A stretch of DNA of 6,656 nucleotides from Nocardioidaceae bacterium (GTDB lineage Bacteria; Actinomycetota; Actinomycetes; Propionibacteriales; Nocardioidaceae). Both the position numbers and the translations under genes were made by a program. Location: positions 1-6,656 of the forward strand of contig JAOPXA010000060.1 of assembly GCA_025965395.1 (NCBI GenBank), in the 5' to 3' direction. Positions 5,970 through 6,656 of the stretch are shown here, one piece after another. Under the pieces are notes generated by a model. It was given only the letters and a program-made list of their open reading frames with translations. It was not told where the DNA came from and did no database searches. The stretch's first letter is position 1; the number at the start of each line of letters is the position of its first letter.

Positions 5970-6251
5970 ATGGTCGACGATGGAGATTCCCGTGACGCTG
6001 GCCTCAGCGACCTCGAGCGCGCCCTCGAATCCCACATTCTGAATCTCTTGAACACACGCGAGCAGGGAAAGACCATCTGCGTGTCTGAAGCTGCCCGCGC
6101 CGCGTCTGACGATTGGCGCGCATTGATGGAACCGGCACGGCAGGCTGCCAAGCGACTCGTCGACGCTGGCGAAGTCGTCGTCACGCAGAGCGGGCGGATC
6201 GTCGATATCTCGACTGCCAAGGGTCCGATCAGGATTCGACGCGCAGACTAG
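5970..6251 (+). CDS. DUF3253 family protein (predicted winged-helix-like)
   Basis: The product is 93 residues. It matches DUF3253 by ESHILNLLNTREQGKTICVS (20-39), including the GKTICVSEAARA element, then DDWRALMEPARQAAKRL (47-63), the wing-like GEVVVTQSG (67-75) and the terminal KGPIRIR (84-90). The pattern of short helices followed by a beta wing resembles a small winged helix, so nucleic-acid binding is possible but unproven. ATG at 5970 is chosen; TTG at 5967 would add one residue. The gene begins 3 nt after the TAG of the DUF2945 gene and in the same frame, with no clear Shine-Dalgarno, so reinitiation by ribosomes finishing that gene is likely. Its TAG stop (6249-6251) overlaps the stop of parE on the other strand. 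The N-terminal 12 residues are acidic and poorly conserved by eye. Confidence 0.82.
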   Translation: MVDDGDSRDAGLSDLERALESHILNLLNTREQGKTICVSEAARAASDDWRALMEPARQAAKRLVDAGEVVVTQSGRIVDISTAKGPIRIRRAD

Positions 6252-6656
6252 GCGTCGATGCGGGCCGTGTCGAGCTCGTAGGCGCCCTGCACGATGAACT
6301 CTTTGCGAGGGGCGACGTCGTTGCCCATCAACAGCTCGAACACGTCGCTGGCCACCGCTGCATCGTCGACCGTCAAGCGCCGCAATGTGCGATGCCGCGG
6401 GTCCATCGTCGTCTCGGCCAACTGATCGGCGTCCATCTCGCCCAGGCCCTTGTAGCGCTGGACCGGGTCCTTCCACCGCTGACCCTTCTTCGTGAGCTCG
6501 GCTAGCTTGCGCTGAAGCTCGGGGTCGGAGTACGTATAGACGTACTTGTCCTGGTCTTTCTTCGGGTTGACGAGCTCGATCCGATGAAGAGGGGGCACCG
6601 CGGTGAACACGCGCCCCTGCTCGACGAGCGGACGCATGTAACTGAAGAACAACGTC
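6248..6656 (-). CDS. parE: DNA topoisomerase IV subunit B (ParE), C-terminal part (runs off right edge)
   Basis: About 135 codons of the C-terminal end are visible; the ATPase domain and start lie outside the window. ParE supplies the ATPase and Toprim parts of topoisomerase IV. The visible piece is the end of Toprim and the C-terminal tail: LFFSYMRPLVEQGRVFTAVP, PPLHRIELVNPKKDQDKYVY, then the hallmark PVQRYKGLGEMDADQLAETT and MDPRHRTLRRL, ending in MGNDVAPRKEFIVQGAYELD with ARIDA. FFSYMRPLVEQGRVFTAVPP points to ParE rather than GyrB. The TTG at 6652-6650 is internal (leucine), not a start. The stop TAG at 6250-6248 lies inside the CTAG shared with the convergent DUF3253 gene, leaving no room for a terminator between them. 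With parC in the same window, this locus encodes both topoisomerase IV subunits, transcribed towards each other. Confidence 0.93.
   Translation of the reverse strand, partial: TLFFSYMRPLVEQGRVFTAVPPLHRIELVNPKKDQDKYVYTYSDPELQRKLAELTKKGQRWKDPVQRYKGLGEMDADQLAETTMDPRHRTLRRLTVDDAAVASDVFELLMGNDVAPRKEFIVQGAYELDTARIDA

Noticed and set aside
1..6656. CRISPR arrays, tRNA/rRNA genes, insertion sequences, toxin-antitoxin or defence modules
   Set aside because: No regularly spaced repeats, no terminal inverted repeats with a transposase, no RNA-gene signatures, and every substantial open stretch is explained by housekeeping, export or small DUF genes.

Overview
The window is high-GC DNA with dense, tightly packed genes and frequent GTG starts. 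The proteins are typical of an actinomycete (Actinomycetota): an actinobacterial-type topoisomerase IV pair, an LppX/LprAFG-family lipoprotein next to a P55-type MFS exporter, and a GNAT protein resembling the N-terminus of the GNAT/acetate-CoA ligase-like fusions of this phylum. A Micrococcales- or Propionibacteriales-like host is plausible, but the genus cannot be read from this sequence.

Layout: (1) 1-118, minus strand, is the first ~39 codons of a GNAT-family protein running off the left edge. (2) 119-220 is a short divergent intergenic region with a good ribosome binding site for parC. (3) 221-2689, plus strand, is parC (topoisomerase IV subunit A). It is interrupted by an in-frame TGA at 2387-2389. 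The same reading frame continues for 99 more codons that still read as the end of the ParC C-terminal domain, stopping at 2687-2689. (4) 2693-3391 is an LprG-like lipoprotein, (5) 3401-5143 a P55-like MFS exporter, and (6) 5140-5634 a small beta-carbonic anhydrase. (7) 5635-5762 is a gap holding two perfect palindromes. (8) 5763-5966 is a DUF2945/HVA1-TUDOR protein and (9) 5970-6251 a DUF3253 protein. (10) 6248-6656, minus strand, is the C-terminal part of parE (topoisomerase IV subunit B), tail to tail with the DUF3253 gene and sharing a CTAG stop.

How the genes work together: ParC and ParE form the decatenating type II topoisomerase, and their genes face each other across about 3.6 kb. The lipoprotein and MFS pair has the same order as the mycobacterial lprG-p55 (Rv1411c-Rv1410c) operon, which moves triacylglycerides and lipoglycans across the cell envelope. 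Here that pair sits directly behind parC (3 nt from the restored parC stop) and is coupled to a carbonic anhydrase by a 4-nt overlap. Spacings of 3, 9 and -4 nt suggest a parC-lprG-p55-CA transcription unit.

The strongest anomaly is the in-frame TGA in parC: a nonsense mutation, a sequencing error, or readthrough. I saw no CRISPR array, tRNA, rRNA, insertion sequence or clear defence system.
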